From the NCBI GenBank assembly GCA_029556615.1, contig JAKQDD010000015.1, positions 1-45,439 on the forward strand: 45,439 bases of DNA, in the 5' to 3' direction. The DNA comes from Verrucomicrobiota bacterium (lineage in GTDB: Bacteria > Verrucomicrobiota > Verrucomicrobiia > Limisphaerales > J093). Positions 7,894-17,478 of this stretch are shown here, in pieces (positions within the stretch are counted from its first letter, which is position 1; every line of letters starts with the position of its first letter). The notes under the pieces are model-generated. The model did not search any database. It worked only from the letters and a program-made list of their open reading frames with translations, and was not told where the DNA came from. The position numbers and the translations under genes are program-made.

Positions 7894-10679
7894 ACAAGAC
7901 CCTGCCCTCCATGAAGACGAACCAGACCCCGAGCCCCGAGGAACCCTGCCGTGAGGAGATGACCGCCATCTTCGCGGCGGCGGTCAATCGGACGGACCAA
8001 TGGCGTGAACTGCACGCGCTGAGCCGCGCCTGGGCGACTGCCCAGGGCGCCCTGGCCGAAACGCAGCGATGCAAGGCGGCACGGCTGTTGCAGTCCACCA
8101 CGCGGCTCGAACAATGCTGGGCATATCCTGGCCCGCGCCTGTTGGCCGCCATCGGCGAGGCCATGGCCCAGCGTGACGCCGCGACGTTCGCGCGTCTCAT
8201 CCAGAAAGTGTCGGGCGCGCTGCTGACCGGCGACTACCGGCGGAGCGATGCTGCCTGGGATCCTGCGAGCGAAAGCGCCACGCGACCGCTCGAGGCAGCG
8301 CTGCCGCCCGACGTCAGCACGCCGGAAGCGCAGAGGCCGGGCTTCGAGGTGCTGATCGTCACGCCCGCCGATCCGGCCACCTGGGAGCGGGCGAGAGCGG
8401 ACATGAGGCGCCTGCGACGTCCGGACGACGCCTTCCAGTACGAGGTGGTTCAGGCCGGCAGCTTCGAGGACGCCGCCCTCGCGGTGCTGGTCAATGACGG
8501 CCTGCAAGCCGTGGTGATCGTGGACGGATTCCAGTACGGCTCGCGTCTGGAGATGCCGGATCTGCAGTCGTTTCTTGCGCGTTACCTCCCGACGGACCGA
8601 TCGAGCATCGAACCTGGCGCCATGGCCACGGTGCTGGCGAAGGCGATCAAGCGATGCAGACCCGAGCTCGACATCTACCTGCTATCGGATCGCACGGCGG
8701 AAGCCCTGGCAGGCAGCGAGGACCTGGCGCCGGTGCGACGCGTGTTTCATCACGTCGAGGAACCGATGGAAGTCCACCTGTCGATTCTCGACGGCGTCAA
8801 GGACCGTTGCGAGACTCCCTACTTCGACAACCTGAAGAAGTACGCGCAGCGCCCTATCGGCACGTTCCACGCGCTGCCGATCGCCCGCGGAAAGTCGGTT
8901 TTCCGGTCGGATTGGATCCGCGATTTCGGCCAGTTCTACGGCACCAACATCTTCTTTGCCGAATCGTCGGCCACGACCGGCGGCCTCGACAGCCTGCTCG
9001 AACCGACGGGCACCATCAAGAGGGCACAGGAGATGGCAGCGCGCGCGTTCGGGGCGAAGCGCGTCTACCTCGGAACGAACGGCACGTCCACCTCGAACAA
9101 GATCGTGGTCCAGGCCGTGTGCAAACCGGGCGACATCGTGATTGTCGACCGCAACTGCCACAAGTCCCATCACTACGGGATGGTGCTCAGCGGCGCACAA
9201 CCCTTCTACGTCGAGGCGTTCCCCCTCACGCGCTACTCCATGTACGGCGGTGTGCCCTTGCGGACCATCAAGAAGGCGCTCCTCGAGTGCATGGCGGAAG
9301 GCAAACTCGACCGGGTGAAGGTCATCGATCTGACGAACTGCACCTTCGACGGGCACATGTACAATCCGCGGCGAGTGATGGAGGAATGCCTGGCGATCAA
9401 GCCCGACCTGATCTTCCTCTGGGACGAGGCCTGGTTTGGATTCGCGCGGTTCAGCCCGCTCCACCGCCGGCGCACCGGGATGGGTGCCGCCGCCGCCTTG
9501 ACCGAGCGCTATCGCGATCCGGCGTACCGGGAGGAATACCGGGCATGGGCCGCCAAGGTCGGCAAACTCGACCCAAAGAACCCGAGACTGCTGGACCTGC
9601 ACCTGCTGCCCGATCCCGACAAGGTCCGGATCCGGGTCTACCAGACCAACTCGACCCACAAGTCGATGTCCGCGTTCCGGCAAGGCTCGATGATGCTCGT
9701 CTGGGACGAGGACTTCCATCAGGTGGAAGGTCCGTTCGAGGAAGCGTTTTTTGCCCACACCTCGACGTCGCCGAATCTGCAACTGATCGCCTCGCTGGAC
9801 GTGGCGCGACGCCAAATGGAGCTCGAGGGCTATGGCCTCACCTTGCGCATGACCGACATTGCGTTGCGCGTCCGGCGCGCGGTCAACTCGCATCCGTTGA
9901 TCTCGAAATACTTCCGGGTGGCCACGCCCGAGGACATGATCCCCGCCGAGTTCCGCACCAGCGGATTGAAGGACTACGGTCCGCCCCATTCAACCTGGGT
10001 CGACGTGGTGAAGGCGTGGGACGAGGATGAGTTTGCTCTGGATCCCACGCGGCTGACGCTGGTCTGCGGCGCTGCCGGATTCGACGGCACCCAGTTCAAG
10101 GGCCTGCTGGCGGAGCGGTTCGACATCCAGATCAACAAGACCTCGCGCAACAGCGTCCTGGTGCAGGTCAACATCAACAACACGCACAGCGACGCCGCCC
10201 TGCTGATCAAGGCGCTCGTTGATCTGGCGCGCGAGATTGAGCAGAAGCGGGCGCAGGGCGGCCGAGCCGCCTTCGACGCCAGGGTCGAGTCGTTGATGAC
10301 CCACGTCCCTGACCTGCCCAATTTCAGCCGGTTCCATGACGCCTTCCGCGACCGCCCGAAAGGGGCGAGCAACGAGGGGCATATGCGGCCCGCCTTCTTC
10401 ATGGCGTACGAAGAGGCCAACTGCGAGTTCGTGAAGCTGGCCAGCAAGGAAGTGGACGAGCGCCTCAAGAAGGGGCCGGAGATGGTCTCGGCCAACTTCG
10501 TCATACCGTATCCTCCCGGCTTCCCGATCATGGTGCCGGGCCAGGTGATCACGGCAGACACGATCGCCTTCATGCGCCAGCTGGACGTGAAGGAGATCCA
10601 CGGCTACCACGCCGCCCAGGGCTTGAAGCTCATCAAGCCCGAGAAGTTGCGCGGCAGCACCAGGAAGTCCGCCGAGTAA
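7890..10679 (+). CDS. PLP-dependent Orn/Lys/Arg decarboxylase, long form
   Basis: This 929-residue protein is a fold-type I decarboxylase. An N-terminal extension of about 150 residues with no recognised domain is followed by a receiver-like wing domain (about 151-300). The PLP domain has GTNGTSTSNKIVVQAV, DEAWFGFARF (the PLP-binding Asp) and the Schiff-base lysine STHKSMSAFRQGS (Lys591). The C-terminal domain contains FVIPYPPGFPIMVPGQ. Bacterial inducible arginine and lysine decarboxylases are about 710-755 residues, so the extension is unusual. The enzyme removes CO2 from a basic amino acid, consumes a cytoplasmic proton and yields agmatine, cadaverine or putrescine; the DEAWFGFARF motif leans towards arginine. 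Start: GTG 7890, overlapping the receiver gene stop; ATG 7911 is the alternative. Two exchanger genes follow, as expected for a decarboxylase/antiporter cycle. Confidence 0.9.
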   Translation: MNKTLPSMKTNQTPSPEEPCREEMTAIFAAAVNRTDQWRELHALSRAWATAQGALAETQRCKAARLLQSTTRLEQCWAYPGPRLLAAIGEAMAQRDAATFARLIQKVSGALLTGDYRRSDAAWDPASESATRPLEAALPPDVSTPEAQRPGFEVLIVTPADPATWERARADMRRLRRPDDAFQYEVVQAGSFEDAALAVLVNDGLQAVVIVDGFQYGSRLEMPDLQSFLARYLPTDRSSIEPGAMATVLAKAIKRCRPELDIYLLSDRTAEALAGSEDLAPVRRVFHHVEEPMEVHLSILDGVKDRCETPYFDNLKKYAQRPIGTFHALPIARGKSVFRSDWIRDFGQFYGTNIFFAESSATTGGLDSLLEPTGTIKRAQEMAARAFGAKRVYLGTNGTSTSNKIVVQAVCKPGDIVIVDRNCHKSHHYGMVLSGAQPFYVEAFPLTRYSMYGGVPLRTIKKALLECMAEGKLDRVKVIDLTNCTFDGHMYNPRRVMEECLAIKPDLIFLWDEAWFGFARFSPLHRRRTGMGAAAALTERYRDPAYREEYRAWAAKVGKLDPKNPRLLDLHLLPDPDKVRIRVYQTNSTHKSMSAFRQGSMMLVWDEDFHQVEGPFEEAFFAHTSTSPNLQLIASLDVARRQMELEGYGLTLRMTDIALRVRRAVNSHPLISKYFRVATPEDMIPAEFRTSGLKDYGPPHSTWVDVVKAWDEDEFALDPTRLTLVCGAAGFDGTQFKGLLAERFDIQINKTSRNSVLVQVNINNTHSDAALLIKALVDLAREIEQKRAQGGRAAFDARVESLMTHVPDLPNFSRFHDAFRDRPKGASNEGHMRPAFFMAYEEANCEFVKLASKEVDERLKKGPEMVSANFVIPYPPGFPIMVPGQVITADTIAFMRQLDVKEIHGYHAAQGLKLIKPEKLRGSTRKSAE

Positions 10680-10716
10680 GCCGCCGGGCACCGTCTCTCC
10701 CGAAAGGACACCGCTC

Positions 10717-12417
10717 ATGCAAGCACTCTTCGAATTCCTGAAGGCCAACCCCTTCATCCTGCTGTTCTTCACGATTGGGATGGCGGTCTGGGTGGGCAAG
10801 TTCAATGTCAAAGGCTACGGCCTCGGCATGGTGGCCGCCGCGGTCGTGGTCGGGTGCGGCCTCGCCGCCTGGGCGTCCGTCTATGGCGTGAAGCTCGAGC
10901 TCAACAACTTCGCCAAGTCGCTCTTCTATTATTTGTTCATGTATGGGGTCGGGCTCCGTGTCGGTCCGTCGTTCTTCAACAGCCTCAAGAAGGACGGCTT
11001 GAAGTTCACCATCCTCGCCGTGGGGTGCAGCCTCATGGGCTTGGTATTGGTCGTGTTGGGGGCGAAGTGGTTCGGCCTGCCCGCCGGCGCCGCGGGCGGC
11101 ATTCTGGCCGGCTCCCAGACCATGTCCGCCGCCATTGGCACCGCGGAGATGGCGGTGACGCAGGGCGCGTACAAGCTGCCGGATGGCACCACGGCCGAGG
11201 CCGTTTCCGGCATGATCGCGCTCAGCTACGGCGTCACGTACATCTGGGGCACGGTCGGCATCATTCTGATCTGCAAGTATCTCCCCCGCTGGTGGGGCGT
11301 GGACGCGAAGAAGGCCGCCAAGGAGTATGAGGCAGCCAACGGCGTTGCCAACGTCGACGACTCCGGTCTCACGGGCTACCGCCCCGCCGGTCTCCGCGCC
11401 TACCGGCTGGAGAACAAAGCCACGATCGGTCAAACCATCGCCCAGTTCCGCCGGCAGCACCCGCAATACCGCATCCTTAACGTGGTTCGCGGGGGCGAGT
11501 CGATCGGCGCCGCTCCGGAGGAAGTCTTGCAGGCGGGTGACATCGTCGCGCTCGGGGGCCGGATTGAGGATCTGACCTCGAACATGGGCCTGATTGGTCC
11601 CGAGGTGGCCGACGCCAGCGCGTTGAACATCCCGATCGACCAGGCGGAAGTCCTTGTCACGGACAAGAGCCTTGAAGGCAGGGCTCTGAAGGAATTCCGC
11701 GACGAGGACTTCGCCGGCCAGTTGCAGGTGCTGCGCCTCGAGCGAGGCGGCGTGCCGATTCCCCTGGGCGCCGAAACGCAGCTCCGGCGTTTCGATGTGC
11801 TGTTTGTGGCCGGCTTGAAGAGCGCCGTCAACAAGCTCGCCGCGCTCGCGGGCAAGGTCGCGCGCCCGAGCACGGCCACCGACCTGTTGACCCTCGCGGT
11901 GGGAATGGTCATCGGCCTGCTCATCGGGCTGATCAACGTGCCGGTGGGGAGCTTCTCGGTTGGCTTGGGCAGTGCGGGCGGGTTGCTGCTTTCGGGCATC
12001 TTCGTCTCGTCCATCGTGTCGCGGCTGCGGTTCTTTGGCAGCACCCCCAACGCGGCGCGGAACATCCTCGAAGATCTCGGTCTGGTGACGTTCATCGCCA
12101 TCGTTGGCATCAACTCCGGCTCGACGCTGCTGGCCCAGCTGACGGGCAAGATCGCGCTGTTCATCTTCCTGGCAGGTTTCATTGCGAGCACGATTCCACC
12201 CATCCTCACCTGGGCGATCGGCTATCATGTCATGAAGATCAACCCGGCCGTTCTCATGGGAGGCGTCGCCGGGGCGCGCTCGCACTCGGGGCCGGCGCGG
12301 GAAGCGTCCAAGGAGATCGACAGCAGTGTGCCGTGGGTGGGATTCCCGGTGGGCTATGCGGTTTCCGGGGTGCTGCTGACTGTCTTCGGCTACTTCGCCA
12401 TGGTGCTCTCGAAGTAA
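10717..12417 (+). CDS. AspT/YidE-family (aspartate:alanine exchanger family) transporter, first of two
   Basis: The 566-residue membrane protein has the AAE-family layout: an N-terminal hydrophobic half (about 1-190) with the motif GSQTMSAAIGTAEMAVTQ, two RCK_C/TrkA-C-like cytosolic domains (about 230-390), and a C-terminal hydrophobic half (about 395-565). The usual C-terminal motif GxxSGAxTxTP is replaced by GGVAGARSHSGPAREAS. Characterised AspT exchanges aspartate for alanine next to an aspartate decarboxylase, building a proton-motive force. Here the neighbour is an Orn/Lys/Arg decarboxylase, so amino acid/amine exchange is a reasonable guess, not shown. It lies 37 bp after the decarboxylase, with AAAGGA 8 bases before the ATG. 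Confidence 0.85.
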   Translation: MQALFEFLKANPFILLFFTIGMAVWVGKFNVKGYGLGMVAAAVVVGCGLAAWASVYGVKLELNNFAKSLFYYLFMYGVGLRVGPSFFNSLKKDGLKFTILAVGCSLMGLVLVVLGAKWFGLPAGAAGGILAGSQTMSAAIGTAEMAVTQGAYKLPDGTTAEAVSGMIALSYGVTYIWGTVGIILICKYLPRWWGVDAKKAAKEYEAANGVANVDDSGLTGYRPAGLRAYRLENKATIGQTIAQFRRQHPQYRILNVVRGGESIGAAPEEVLQAGDIVALGGRIEDLTSNMGLIGPEVADASALNIPIDQAEVLVTDKSLEGRALKEFRDEDFAGQLQVLRLERGGVPIPLGAETQLRRFDVLFVAGLKSAVNKLAALAGKVARPSTATDLLTLAVGMVIGLLIGLINVPVGSFSVGLGSAGGLLLSGIFVSSIVSRLRFFGSTPNAARNILEDLGLVTFIAIVGINSGSTLLAQLTGKIALFIFLAGFIASTIPPILTWAIGYHVMKINPAVLMGGVAGARSHSGPAREASKEIDSSVPWVGFPVGYAVSGVLLTVFGYFAMVLSK

Positions 12418-12427
12418 TGGCTCCGCT

Positions 12428-14119
12428 ATGGCCTGGCTGACCCAACTGTTCACCAAGAACCCCGAGCTGGCGGTCTATCTCTCGCTGGGGGTCGGCTACT
12501 GGGTGGGGACCCGGAAGTTCCGGGGCTTCAGCCTCGGCGGCACGACCGGCTCCCTGCTTGCGGGTATTCTGATCGGCATGTTTGTGAAGGTACCGGTCAC
12601 GGGCATGGCCAAGAACATCCTCTTCCTGCTCTTCATGTTCGGCATCGGCTACTCGGTCGGGCCGAAATTCTTCAAGGCGATGAAAGGGGCGGGCTGGCGG
12701 TTCGGCGTCCTGGGGGCCTTCGTGCCGGTGGTCGGTCTGCTCACCGCGTGGGCCATCGCCAGCCTCCTGAAGCTGGATCTGGGGTTCGCGGCCGGTCTCG
12801 TGTCCGGCGCGCTGACGGAATCTCCTGCCATCGGCACCGCCAGCGAGGCCATCCAGGCGCTGACGCTGCCGGACGAGACGAAGCACAAGCTGATCAGCCA
12901 CATCGCGGTGGCGGATGCGCTCTGTTATGTCTTCGGCGCGTTTGGCGTGATCTACATCTGCGGCACGCTGGGGCCGAAGATCCTGAGGATCGACCTCCGG
13001 GCGGAAGCCAGCAAGGTCGAGGCGGAATATGGGGTCACGCGCACCAAGGACGGCATCACCTCGGCGTGGCACCCCTTCGAAGTGCGCGCCTACCGGCTTG
13101 AAGGGACAGCGCGCATCGTCGGCCACACGGTCGTTGAGGCCGAGAAGATCATCCCGGAGGCACGGTTGTTTGTGCAACGCCTCCGGCGGGGGACGGAGTT
13201 GCTCACTCCGAAACCGGACACCGTCCTGCAGGCCGGCGATGTGCTGGCGATCAGCGGCCAGCGCGATGTGCTCGTGCGGGTTCTGGGCGAGAAAGCCGTC
13301 GAGGTGAACGACCGCGAATTGCTCGACCTGCCCGTCGCTTCGTTCGATGTGTTCGTGAGCAACAAGGAATTCGTCGGACGCACCTTGGCGAGCATCGCTG
13401 GCGACGACGCGGTCTACAGCGTGTTTCTGCGCAAGATCACCCGGGGCACGGAGGAGATCCCGATCGGGACCCGGACCGTGATCGAGCGGGGCGACCTGTT
13501 GAGCGTGGTCGGCTCCGAGTCCGCGGTGGAGCGCGTCGCGAAGCGGATGGGATCGGTCGTGCGCCCGCTCGACACCACCGACTTCGTGGCCGTGGGGCTG
13601 GCCATCTTCCTGGGGGCAGCGTTGGGCGCCACGGTTTTCCTGCCCGCCGGGACCACCAAGATCTTCCTGGGCACCAGCGTCGGCACGCTGCTCGCCGGCG
13701 TGGCGACCGGCTACATCCGCTCCGTGCGCCCGCTGTTGGGTCGCGTGCCGGACGGGGCGGTGGCGTTCATGCAATCGATCGGGCTGTCCGGCTTCGTCGC
13801 GATGATCGGGCTGGGGGCAGGGCCGGAGTTTCTACCCGCTGTCCGCGAGGCCGGCCTCGGTCTCCTGATCGGCGGCATGATCGTGACGTTGGTGCCGCAG
13901 ATCGCGGGGCTCTATTTTGGCCGGTACGTGCTGAAGGCCAGTCCCCTGCTGATCCTGGGAGCGCTGTCCGGCGCGCAGACGTTCACGCCCGGCCTGGCGG
14001 CAGTGCAGGAGAAGGCCGGAAGTCCCATCGCCGTGTTAGGCTATGCCGGGGCGGTGCCCGTGGCGCACGTGCTCCTCACCACCTGGGGCTCGGTGATCGT
14101 CCTGTTAATGTCGCGCTGA
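12428..14119 (+). CDS. AspT/YidE-family (aspartate:alanine exchanger family) transporter, second of two
   Basis: The 563-residue paralogue of the preceding gene lies 10 bp downstream and has the same layout: hydrophobic half, two RCK_C domains (about 215-375), hydrophobic half. It keeps the family motifs in canonical form: GALTESPAIGTASEAIQ in the first half and GALSGAQTFTPGLAAVQE in the second. The two neighbours differ clearly in sequence, so this is an old duplication. The tight spacing and equal size suggest a heteromeric exchanger or two exchangers of different substrate, for example one importing the amino acid and one exporting the product. Confidence 0.85.
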   Translation: MAWLTQLFTKNPELAVYLSLGVGYWVGTRKFRGFSLGGTTGSLLAGILIGMFVKVPVTGMAKNILFLLFMFGIGYSVGPKFFKAMKGAGWRFGVLGAFVPVVGLLTAWAIASLLKLDLGFAAGLVSGALTESPAIGTASEAIQALTLPDETKHKLISHIAVADALCYVFGAFGVIYICGTLGPKILRIDLRAEASKVEAEYGVTRTKDGITSAWHPFEVRAYRLEGTARIVGHTVVEAEKIIPEARLFVQRLRRGTELLTPKPDTVLQAGDVLAISGQRDVLVRVLGEKAVEVNDRELLDLPVASFDVFVSNKEFVGRTLASIAGDDAVYSVFLRKITRGTEEIPIGTRTVIERGDLLSVVGSESAVERVAKRMGSVVRPLDTTDFVAVGLAIFLGAALGATVFLPAGTTKIFLGTSVGTLLAGVATGYIRSVRPLLGRVPDGAVAFMQSIGLSGFVAMIGLGAGPEFLPAVREAGLGLLIGGMIVTLVPQIAGLYFGRYVLKASPLLILGALSGAQTFTPGLAAVQEKAGSPIAVLGYAGAVPVAHVLLTTWGSVIVLLMSR

Positions 14120-14218
14120 GGACCCATGCCGGAGCAAGTCCGCGAACCCTATCCGACGAGCCATGGACAGTGCTGAACCCGGGAAAACGATCAACGCCAC
14201 CGACCGCATCGAAAGCCT

Positions 14219-15703
14219 ATGAAGCCAAACTCACCCCTGAAGACCTTCGCCTTGATTGGGGCCTTCCTGGCCGCCGGCACGTCCGGGCTCGCCCAAGTGC
14301 AAAGCTCCGGCGACCTCGAGCAACTCCGGTCCGCAGTCCAATCGATGGAACAGACGATCCGGGAACTGAACCGCAGAATTGCGGACCTGGAACGGCAGCC
14401 GAAGGCTGCCCCGCCCCCGGTCCAACCCGTGGGGCCGGAGCCGGCTGCCCCTGGCGCTCCTCAGCCCACGCCACCAGGCGCGGACGTGACGCCGAAAGCG
14501 CCGGCGCCGCCCAGTGACCTCTCGGATGGCACAACGCAGATTCCCTACCATGACACGGTCAAGGAAGAGGATCTGAGCGCGCCGCGTCCCGGGAACGCCC
14601 CCCTCGACCCGAGTTACCAGGGCTTCATGCAACTCCTGGGCACCAAGACGTGGGTCAAACTCGGCGGCTACGCCAAGCTCGATGCCATCGTCGACTCCAC
14701 CCGGATGGGCAATCCGAACATGTTCATCACCGCCAGGATTCCGGTCGAGGGCGAAGCGGATTATGACAAAGGGGAACACTTCGCGATGCACGCCAAACAG
14801 ACCCGCTTGAATCTGGAGTTGCGGTCGCCGACCCGGTTGGGCGCCTTGAAGATCTACTACGAGAACGACTTCTTTGGGAACAGCACCGAGCCCTCGATGG
14901 ACTACCGGCTGCGCCATTGCTACGGCCAGCTGGCGAACCTCACCGTAGGACAGACCTGGACCACGTTCTACGACCCGGATGCGAACCCGGACACGCTGGA
15001 CTTCGAGGGGCCGGGAGTCCTGCCCGTCCTCCGTCAACCCGAGCTGCGGTACACGCTTCCGATCCAAAAGCAAGCGATGTATGCGGCGTTCGCCATCGAG
15101 CAACCCAAAAGCGACTTGAGCAACCTCCCTGCGGGCGCCGAGGGCCGAAACACGATGCCCGACTTCGCGGGACACTGGCGGTGGGAAGGCAAGCCGGGCC
15201 ACGTGCAACTCGGGGGCGTTTTGCGCAGTCTCTCCTATGACAACAATGCCGGCCCCGACGATTCCGCGCTGGGGTGGGGTGTGAATTGCTCCGGAGCGTT
15301 GAAGACGTTCGGCGCGGACAGCCTGATCGCCAGCCTCAGTTACGGCGAGGGCATCGGCCGATACATCCAGGATCTCCCCACCGGCAGTGCCGGCGTGGTC
15401 GACGCCTCGGGCGACCTTCACCTGCTCACGGCGTGGGGGGCGATGGTGGGCTATCGCCACCAGTGGAGCGAGCGGTGGCGGTCCACCCTCAGCTACGGCT
15501 ATGTGCAGTTGGACAACCGAGCGGATCAGGGCGCCTTTGCCTACGACCAAACCCATTATGCCCAGGCCAACCTGGTTTGGATGCCGACACGGCACTTCTA
15601 CGTGGGCCTCGAGTATCTCTACGGCGTGAAGGAAGCGCGCAACGGCAACTCCGGGGATGATCACCGCCTGCAGATCAGCATGCAGTACAAACTGATCCGA
15701 TGA
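14219..15703 (+). CDS. DcaP-like outer-membrane porin
   Basis: The 494-residue protein has a signal peptide (about 1-25, ending GLAQ), a predicted coiled coil (about 28-62, LEQLRSAVQSMEQTIRELN), a Pro/Ala-rich linker, and a beta-barrel from about 140 starting GFMQLLGTKTWVKLGGYAKLD and ending in the aromatic-hydrophobic strand LQISMQYKLIR. The N-terminal coiled coil plus barrel matches the trimeric DcaP family, which passes dicarboxylates and other anions. Its place after the exchanger pair suggests it admits the amino-acid substrate or releases the product. Ninety-nine bases separate it from the exchanger. Confidence 0.8.
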   Translation: MKPNSPLKTFALIGAFLAAGTSGLAQVQSSGDLEQLRSAVQSMEQTIRELNRRIADLERQPKAAPPPVQPVGPEPAAPGAPQPTPPGADVTPKAPAPPSDLSDGTTQIPYHDTVKEEDLSAPRPGNAPLDPSYQGFMQLLGTKTWVKLGGYAKLDAIVDSTRMGNPNMFITARIPVEGEADYDKGEHFAMHAKQTRLNLELRSPTRLGALKIYYENDFFGNSTEPSMDYRLRHCYGQLANLTVGQTWTTFYDPDANPDTLDFEGPGVLPVLRQPELRYTLPIQKQAMYAAFAIEQPKSDLSNLPAGAEGRNTMPDFAGHWRWEGKPGHVQLGGVLRSLSYDNNAGPDDSALGWGVNCSGALKTFGADSLIASLSYGEGIGRYIQDLPTGSAGVVDASGDLHLLTAWGAMVGYRHQWSERWRSTLSYGYVQLDNRADQGAFAYDQTHYAQANLVWMPTRHFYVGLEYLYGVKEARNGNSGDDHRLQISMQYKLIR

Positions 15704-15707
15704 ACCC

Positions 15708-16286
15708 ATGCCTCAGCCTCGATATCGAACATCAGCCTGCAACCAGGGCATGCCCATGACCAGACGCCACTCCTGCCGCAACGCTTCGCCGTTGTTCTCC
15801 GTTCCCCGTTTGTCACTGCTCCGCGCGGCTGGCGCTCTGCTGACCTGGCTCGTGTGGCTGCCGGCGCACGCCCATGCCTCGATGTTCAAGGGGGAGACGC
15901 TGGACAAAGTCGCTGATGTGCTGGCGTGGGTCGTGCTCGTCATTGCGCCCATGGTGGGGATCGCGGTCTTCTGGGTCGTCCATATCCTCCCGGAGAAGAT
16001 CGCGGAAAAGCGGGAGCACCCGCAGGCCAAAGCCATCCAGACGCTCTGCCTGCTGTCGCTGCTGTTTGGGGGGATGCTATGGCCGTTGGCCTGGTTGTGG
16101 GCCTACTCAAAACCGGTCCTCTATCGGCTGGCTTACGGCACCGACAAGGTGCCTCATGGACACGAAGACACGGCGCGCCTGCCAGACCCGGGCGATCCGC
16201 AGGAACTCCAGCGGCTGCGGCAGCGCGTCGCCGAACTGGAAAGCCAGCTCGCGGATCCGTCGGCCGCCAAAGGAGCAAAGGCCTGA
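15708..16286 (+). CDS. DUF3302 (YiaW-like) inner-membrane protein
   Basis: The 192-residue protein has a hydrophobic leader (about 35-57, GALLTWLVWLPAHAHA), two membrane segments (about 68-90 and 105-125, ending WLWAYSKP) and a charged coiled-coil tail (LQRLRQRVAELESQLAD). The core MFKGETLDKVADVLAW onwards matches DUF3302, known in Escherichia coli as YiaW, the partner of the HlyD-like YiaV; the same order occurs here. In-frame ATGs at 15750 and 15756 are plausible alternative starts. It lies 4 bp after the porin gene and 3 bp before the adaptor gene, so the set is clearly one operon. Confidence 0.8.
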   Translation: MPQPRYRTSACNQGMPMTRRHSCRNASPLFSVPRLSLLRAAGALLTWLVWLPAHAHASMFKGETLDKVADVLAWVVLVIAPMVGIAVFWVVHILPEKIAEKREHPQAKAIQTLCLLSLLFGGMLWPLAWLWAYSKPVLYRLAYGTDKVPHGHEDTARLPDPGDPQELQRLRQRVAELESQLADPSAAKGAKA

Positions 16287-16289
16287 CCT

Positions 16290-17471
16290 ATGGAAATCCT
16301 GCTGCTCGGCATCTACTCGTGTTTTGTCTGGCTGATCTTCTTCAAGCTCAAGTGGCTGCCGTGGAACATCGTCAGTCAGGTCATCGTCATCACGCTGCCC
16401 ATCCTGGGGCTGACCGTGCTGATCTTGCTGTTGAATGTTGTCGCGCCCTCCTCGCACGACGTGCGGGTCGTCAACTACGTGGTCCCGATCAACCCCCCGG
16501 TGCGCGGTCTGGTCACCGAGGTGCCCATCGAGCCCAACCGCCCGATCCGGAAGGGCGATGTCCTCTTCAAAGTCGACCCTACGCCTTACGAGATCGCCGT
16601 GAGGCATTGTGAGGCGCAAACCGCCCAACTCAGGGTCCAGCTCGTCACGGCCGAGGCGAACTCCCGTAACTTCAAGGAACAGTTGAAAGGCGCGACCGGC
16701 CAGAAGGAGGCGCTCGAGTCGAAACTCGAACTCTCCCGCAAGCGGCTCCTGCAGTTCAAGGAACTGGCGGACTCCGGTGCCGGCAACCGGTTTGACTACG
16801 AGCAGGCGCAGGCCGACGTGCAGAACCTCGAGGGCCAACTCGCCTCGATCGTGGCCACCGAAGCCCAGGCTCGCGAGAAACTCGCAGCGAAGACTCCCGA
16901 CGGGGATCAGGACGAAGTTGCCAACGTGAAGGCCCAGCTCGCCCGCGCCGAGGCGCAGCTGGCCGATGCCAAGTGGGAATTGAGCCAGACCACGTATTAC
17001 GCCCCCGCCAATGGCACCGTGGTGGCGCTGACCTTGCGTCCGGGTGCCATGGCCGTGCCCCTCCCGATGACACCGGCCATGAACTTCGTCGAGGACGAGC
17101 AGTGGATTCTGGCCATTTACCGCCAGAACGAGGTGCGCCGGATCGAGCCAGGCCAGGAGGCCGAGGTCGCCTTTGAGATGTACCCCGGCCGCGTGGTGAA
17201 GTGCAAGGTCGACTCGATCATGTGGGCCACCGCCCAGGGGCAGTTGCCCATCGGCACCATGAATGTGGCTGGGGGCGTCGCCCCTGTCCCACCCAACTGC
17301 CTCGCGGTCCGCTTGCTGCCGGACGCCCGGGAAAGGGACCTCTTCCTCGCCGCGGGCGCACACGGCGCGGGCGCGGTGTTCACGGACAGCGGCCACGCGA
17401 TCCATATCCTGCGCAAAGTCCTGGTGCGGATCAGTGCGAAACTGGACTGGCTGATCCTCAAGCTGCACTGA
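16290..17471 (+). CDS. HlyD/EmrA-type membrane fusion protein (YiaV-like)
   Basis: The 393-residue protein has two N-terminal hydrophobic segments (about 3-22 and 28-52). A split biotinyl-lipoyl domain (PVRGLVTEVPIEPNRPIRKG at about 71-90), a long alpha-helical hairpin (about 105-235, many Gln/Glu/Ala/Leu) and a beta-barrel domain (about 250-350) follow. Adaptors of this class link an inner-membrane pump to an outer-membrane factor. The N-terminal two-segment form and the DUF3302 neighbour match the YiaV/YiaW pair. No ABC, RND or MFS pump is encoded next to it, so its inner-membrane partner may be the DUF3302 protein or one of the exchangers. Confidence 0.85.
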   Translation: MEILLLGIYSCFVWLIFFKLKWLPWNIVSQVIVITLPILGLTVLILLLNVVAPSSHDVRVVNYVVPINPPVRGLVTEVPIEPNRPIRKGDVLFKVDPTPYEIAVRHCEAQTAQLRVQLVTAEANSRNFKEQLKGATGQKEALESKLELSRKRLLQFKELADSGAGNRFDYEQAQADVQNLEGQLASIVATEAQAREKLAAKTPDGDQDEVANVKAQLARAEAQLADAKWELSQTTYYAPANGTVVALTLRPGAMAVPLPMTPAMNFVEDEQWILAIYRQNEVRRIEPGQEAEVAFEMYPGRVVKCKVDSIMWATAQGQLPIGTMNVAGGVAPVPPNCLAVRLLPDARERDLFLAAGAHGAGAVFTDSGHAIHILRKVLVRISAKLDWLILKLH

Positions 17472-17478
17472 GGCGACC

